Source: Desulfobacteraceae bacterium
GTDB taxonomy: Bacteria > Desulfobacterota > Desulfobacteria > Desulfobacterales > SURF-15
Assembly: GCA_003599475.1 (NCBI GenBank)
Contig: QZKK01000181.1
Span: forward strand, 1-17,297
DNA length: 17,297 nucleotides
Direction of reading: 5' to 3'
Shown here: in pieces, positions 14,221-17,297 of the stretch
Layout of the letters: every line of letters begins with the position of its first letter
Position numbering within the stretch: position 1 is the stretch's first letter
Translations under genes and position numbers: made by a program
The notes under the pieces: generated by a model
Database searches by the model: none
What the model was told of the DNA's origin: nothing
The model's input: only the letters and a program-made list of their open reading frames with translations

Positions 14221-14377
14221 AAATCCAAACCCATTGACCCACACTCATTAGACCCCTGGTTTCCTCCTGGTCTGGCGCAAGCGTTCATTCCCGCAAAAAA
14301 CGCAGGCTATTCGTCCCATTTTACACCGACAGGCGAGAAGAAGAACCAGATGGGAAGAAAAAAGTATAAAAACCATT

Positions 14378-14520
14378 TATAATAGGCATCTAATTCATTG
14401 ATTAATGGCATTGGGGCTGGCGGGATAGATCTCCAGCTTCGATCACAGCATTACGGAATCCCGAAAAGGACCGTTATTTGGTCCGAAGCCCCGAGAAGCT
14501 GAAAGGGAACCGATTTCGGT
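14378..14520 (+). ncRNA. Possible structured RNA (three-way junction), family unknown
   Basis: A perfect TATAAT (14378-14383), without an obvious -35, precedes a stretch that folds by eye into a three-way junction. P1 is 14411-14418 with 14487-14494 (8 pairs, one G-U). P2 is CGGGAT (14421-14426) with ATCCCG (14458-14463). P3 is GGACC (14468-14472) with GGTCC (14480-14484). A small ACCG/CGGT hairpin (14509-14520) follows. It does not match the conserved cores of the riboswitch or ribozyme classes I can recall. No clear terminator follows. The strand is assigned only from the TATAAT. Confidence 0.22.
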
Positions 14521-14699
14521 GGATGAAAATTATTCGACCTTCCTGCCCCCCCGTGTGCCCCGTTTCTCCGGTCCTTCCGGAAAATATGGGCGCACTTCAG
14601 AGGATTCCCTTGAAAAAGAATGCCTTGGAGATCGATTTTTTCGGTATATGCAAAGCAGATAGTGATGACGGCTTCGGCGATACGATAAAATTACACACC

Positions 14700-14729
14700 G
14701 ATCTGCGTAGATCTGCGCAAATCTGCGGC
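14700..14729. repeat. 10-bp degenerate tandem repeat, three copies
   Basis: The units GATCTGCGTA, GATCTGCGCA and AATCTGCGGC follow with an exact 10-bp period. I recall ATCTGCG-type runs of this kind as recurrent intergenic sequences in environmental bacterial genomes, often seen in translation as spurious LRRSAQICG-like peptides. The tract lies about 280-310 nt before the kinase start. Confidence 0.6.
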
Positions 14730-15007
14730 TGATTTTCGGATCCTAAAATAGAACCCCGCATCGATTTCCGAGAAGATACCATAATGAATCTCCATCCTTA
14801 GCCTTGTTCGGGATCCCTTTTTTCAAGCGAGGACGAGAGATATTGTTTCATCAGGAATCTCGATATGGTATAGGGTGGATGTGATGTGAAATCATTGTTG
14901 TGTTCATTTGCTTTTTCATGATCCGAACGCCGGTTGTCTCAGGACTGCCGGGCCAGCCTTAACTTTTGAAACGGATTATCGATCCCCGACCCGGAAAGCG
15001 GTGCGAG

Positions 15008-16543
15008 ATGGTGCCGCAGAACATGTCTACGGAAAATTTTCAGAAAAAACTTCCCCTCCACCTTGCGATTGTCGGCGGCGGCAACGCTTGCAAGTTCTTT
15101 ATCGAACACATCCAAGGGGGACGCTTCCCCTATCTGGATATCAAACTGGTGGGGGTCTGCGACATCGATCCGGAGGCCGAAGGCCTGCGATTGGCAAAAT
15201 CGATGGGGATCTACACCACCCCTAATTTCCGCGACCTTTTTAAGATGCAGCCTCTGGACGGCATCATCGAGCTGACAGGACGGGAAGAGGTGCTTCTTGA
15301 GCTGATCCGGCACAGACCCCGGCGGGTAGCCGTTATCGAACACAACATCGGAAAGTTGCTCCGAACATTTTTCGAAATGAGCCGGCAGCTCGAATCCGCA
15401 GAACAGCAGATCGAATCGGAAAAAATGATCGCCAATTTCCTCATCGAGCAAACCAATGAAGGGATCGTCATGCTCAATCCGGACTTTACGATCGCAGAGG
15501 CCAACGATGCATATCTAGCAAGCATCCGGAAAACCAGAGATCAGGTGATCGGGGCCAACTGTTATCGGGTGATGTACGGCCTGGAAGTCCCCTGCTCGAG
15601 CGCCCAGCCGATTTTTCAATGCCCCATGCTGGAAACGCTGAGAACCGGCGCTTCCGCACATGTCATTCATGAAAACCATCTGCCGGGGGGGCAGCTTGCC
15701 TATTGCGAGCTGGTTACTTACCCGGTGAAGGATCCGGAGGGTGAAATCGTCAAAATCATCGAAATTCGGCGCGACATCACACAGGAGTTTTCATCCCGCT
15801 GGGAAAAACGCGTCGACGAGTTAAGGGCGGATCTCAGAAAAATGGTTCAGGAAGATCGAATGATTTCTCTCGGGAAGCTGGCGGCAAGCTGCGTTCACGA
15901 GATCAACAACCCGATCCAGGGACTGGTGACCTTCAGCCATCTGATGCAGAAAATGCTGTCGGAAGGCGCTCCCGACAGCGCGGATCTGAAAGAATTCAAA
16001 GAATACCTTACCCTGATGGCAAGCGAACTCGAGCGATGCGGGGACATCGTATCGGGTCTTCTTTCATTTTCCCGGGAGTCCCCGATGGTTTACAAAAGTG
16101 TGGATCTCAACCAGATCATCGAAACCGTCACCGCGCTGACTCGCCACCGGATGGCGCTTCAGAATATCGAGCTTATTTTGGATCTCACCGAGCGGGCCGC
16201 TTCGATCAGCGGGGACATCAGCCACCTTCAGCAATGTTTCTTGAATCTTATTTTCAACGCCATCGAAGCGATGCCCCGGGGCGGCAGGCTGACGGTGTCC
16301 TCTTGTGTGGACACGACAGAAAAGCAGGTCCGGATACAGGTCCGGGATACCGGAGACGGTATTGCGCAGGAAAATCTGGATCATATTTTCGACCCCTTCT
16401 TCACCACGAAGGCGGAAGGGGAAGGCACGGGGTTGGGGCTGTCGATCGTATACGGAGTGGTCAAGAATCACGGGGGCCATGTCTGCGTCGAGAGCGCTTC
16501 AGGCAAGGGAACCTTGTTTTCGTTAAATTTTCCGACATTATAA
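15008..16543 (+). CDS. Soluble histidine kinase with N-terminal Rossmann-like domain and Cys-rich PAS
   Basis: This 511-residue cytoplasmic sensor kinase has no membrane segment. Residues about 17-120 form a Rossmann-like domain: [14 protein letters not shown] with the glycine turn G23-G24-G25, then [12 protein letters not shown] with an acidic residue at the end of strand 2, as in NAD(H)- or Gfo/Idh-type domains. A short helical linker (about 120-145) leads to a PAS domain (about 140-255) with the C185-x10-PC196-x8-C205P pattern. The kinase core follows: phospho-acceptor H297 in CVHEINNP, N417 (N box), DTGDG (447-451), FDPFFTTK and GTGLGL (473-478). The frame is open to TTG 14966; ATG 15008 is preferred (GGAAAG at 14993-14998), though ATG 15023 is possible. 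It lies 16 nt before its probable response regulator. Confidence 0.88.
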   Translation: MVPQNMSTENFQKKLPLHLAIVGGGNACKFFIEHIQGGRFPYLDIKLVGVCDIDPEAEGLRLAKSMGIYTTPNFRDLFKMQPLDGIIELTGREEVLLELIRHRPRRVAVIEHNIGKLLRTFFEMSRQLESAEQQIESEKMIANFLIEQTNEGIVMLNPDFTIAEANDAYLASIRKTRDQVIGANCYRVMYGLEVPCSSAQPIFQCPMLETLRTGASAHVIHENHLPGGQLAYCELVTYPVKDPEGEIVKIIEIRRDITQEFSSRWEKRVDELRADLRKMVQEDRMISLGKLAASCVHEINNPIQGLVTFSHLMQKMLSEGAPDSADLKEFKEYLTLMASELERCGDIVSGLLSFSRESPMVYKSVDLNQIIETVTALTRHRMALQNIELILDLTERAASISGDISHLQQCFLNLIFNAIEAMPRGGRLTVSSCVDTTEKQVRIQVRDTGDGIAQENLDHIFDPFFTTKAEGEGTGLGLSIVYGVVKNHGGHVCVESASGKGTLFSLNFPTL

Positions 16544-16559
16544 CCCTTTGAGGCCCGAC

Positions 16560-17297
16560 ATGAGCGATAAAATGAAGATCATGATCGTAGACGATGAAAA
16601 GATCGTCAGGGAATCCCTCTATCACTGGTTTGTAAAGGAGGGACACTTCGTGGAAACGGCCGCATCCGGATTCGAGGCACTGAAAAAACTGGAGACATGT
16701 CCCTTTGAACTGCTCTTTGTCGATATCAAGATGCCCCGCATGGACGGGATCGAGCTTCTGGGAAAAGTCAAAGCCGATTATCCGGACACCATCGTGATCA
16801 TCATCACGGCTTACGGCTCCATTGAAAGCGCGGTGACCGCGATGAGAATGGGAGCCGGCGACTACCTTCTGAAGCCTTTCCGGCCGGACCACCTCTCTCT
16901 CGTCATGGAGCGCATTTTTCATCAAAAAAGGCTGTCCGCCGAATTCTCTTATATCAAGGGCCGCCTGGACAGGATCACTCGCTTCGACAACATCATCGGC
17001 CAGTCTCCCCCGATGGAAGTAATTTTCGGGCTCATACCGGAAGTCGCTCAAAGCGACGCGTCGGTCCTGATCAGAGGGGAAACCGGAACGGGCAAAGAGC
17101 TGATCGCCAAGGCCATTCACGCCAAAAGCAAACGGGCCAAGCACCCGTTTATCGCCATAAACTGCGGTGCAATGCCGGATACCCTGCTTGAAACAGAGCT
17201 TTTCGGTCATCAAAGGGGTGCTTTCACCGGGGCTGTCCTTTCCAGAAAAGGTTTTTTGGAAGTCGTATCCGGCGGTACCCTGTTTCTGGATGAAATA
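16560..17297 (+). CDS. Sigma-54-dependent NtrC-type response regulator (5' part, cut by window end)
   Basis: The first 246 residues of an NtrC/AtoC-type activator are present. The receiver domain (1-120) has the acidic pocket D11-D12, phospho-acceptor D55, T83 and K105 in LLKPF. The AAA+ domain begins around 143 ([11 protein letters not shown]) with Walker A GETGTGKE (173-180), the sigma-54-contacting GAFTGA loop (220-225) and Walker B GGTLFLDE (238-245). The remaining AAA+ part and the DNA-binding helix-turn-helix lie beyond the window. GAGG (16550-16553) precedes the ATG, 16 nt after the kinase stop. It is the expected phosphorylation partner of that kinase and would drive sigma-54 promoters in response to its signal. 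Confidence 0.96.
   Translation, partial: MSDKMKIMIVDDEKIVRESLYHWFVKEGHFVETAASGFEALKKLETCPFELLFVDIKMPRMDGIELLGKVKADYPDTIVIIITAYGSIESAVTAMRMGAGDYLLKPFRPDHLSLVMERIFHQKRLSAEFSYIKGRLDRITRFDNIIGQSPPMEVIFGLIPEVAQSDASVLIRGETGTGKELIAKAIHAKSKRAKHPFIAINCGAMPDTLLETELFGHQRGAFTGAVLSRKGFLEVVSGGTLFLDEI

Larger units (their letters stand above)
13981..15007. other. Intergenic region of about 1 kb without a convincing gene
   Basis: This is the divergent gap between the - strand phosphatase/lplA unit and the + strand two-component system. Open frames in it, such as 14143-14382 and 14478-14732 on the + strand, lack ribosome sites and recognisable protein sequence; the second ends inside a tandem repeat. The stretch holds a sigma-54-like site (14090-14105, - strand), a cluster of inverted repeats (14132-14220), a possible folded RNA preceded by TATAAT (14378-14520) and a 10-bp tandem repeat (14700-14729). 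An 8-bp inverted repeat, ATACCATA (14776-14783) with TATGGTAT (14864-14871), flanks the region before the kinase. I see nothing definite in 14521-14699. Confidence 0.75.

Noticed and set aside
14411..14494. Known riboswitch (cyclic-di-GMP, glycine, TPP or purine class)
   Set aside because: The conserved core sequences of these classes, as I know them, are absent. Only generic pairing is seen.
14478..14732. Small + strand open frame of 84 codons
   Set aside because: No ribosome site, low-complexity Pro/Ser start, and the end is a translation of the 10-bp tandem repeat.

Overview
The window looks like a piece of an anaerobic, metabolically versatile bacterial chromosome, most likely a Desulfobacterota (sulfate-reducer-like) lineage. 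This is an inference from the gene mix: a nickel carbon monoxide dehydrogenase, a tripartite tricarboxylate transporter (TTT), a Cys-rich-PAS histidine kinase with an NtrC-type sigma-54 activator, an HAMP/SpoIIE phosphatase, and short degenerate intergenic repeats. No rRNA, tRNA, CRISPR array, transposase or phage gene is visible.

Region 1 (about 110-9245, + strand) is a probable eight-gene operon: a DgoK-family 2-keto-3-deoxy-sugar-acid kinase, a Cys-rich DUF1847 protein, a PfkB-family sugar(-acid) kinase, a DapA/KDG-aldolase-family class I aldolase, the TTT components TctC, TctB and TctA, and a complete CooS. The first genes and the transporter suggest uptake and cleavage of a sugar acid or 2-keto-3-deoxy acid. 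CooS overlaps tctA by 11 bp, so it is part of the same translational unit. No cooC, cooF or acs gene accompanies it. A sigma-54-type -24/-12 sequence lies at 111-126, ahead of the first gene.

Region 2 (9246-11720, + strand) is a short accessory stretch: a universal stress protein, an Ala-rich protein that weakly resembles immunity-type helical proteins, and an overlapping two-gene module. The second gene of that module is an AbiEii-type nucleotidyltransferase; its small partner is unrecognised.

Region 3 (11765-13980, - strand) is a two-gene unit read toward region 2: a membrane HAMP/SpoIIE-type serine phosphatase followed 8 nt later by a lipoate-protein ligase A with its C-terminal domain.

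Region 4 (13981-15007) is about 1 kb without a convincing gene. It holds a second sigma-54-like sequence on the - strand, a 12-bp GC-rich inverted repeat, a possible three-way-junction RNA and a 10-bp tandem repeat.

Region 5 (15008-17297, + strand) is a two-component system: a soluble histidine kinase with a Rossmann-like nucleotide-binding domain at its N-terminus, then a sigma-54-dependent response regulator with a GAFTGA motif, cut by the window edge. A sigma-54 activator in the same window as two sigma-54-like promoters is suggestive, but regulation of either operon by this pair is unproven.
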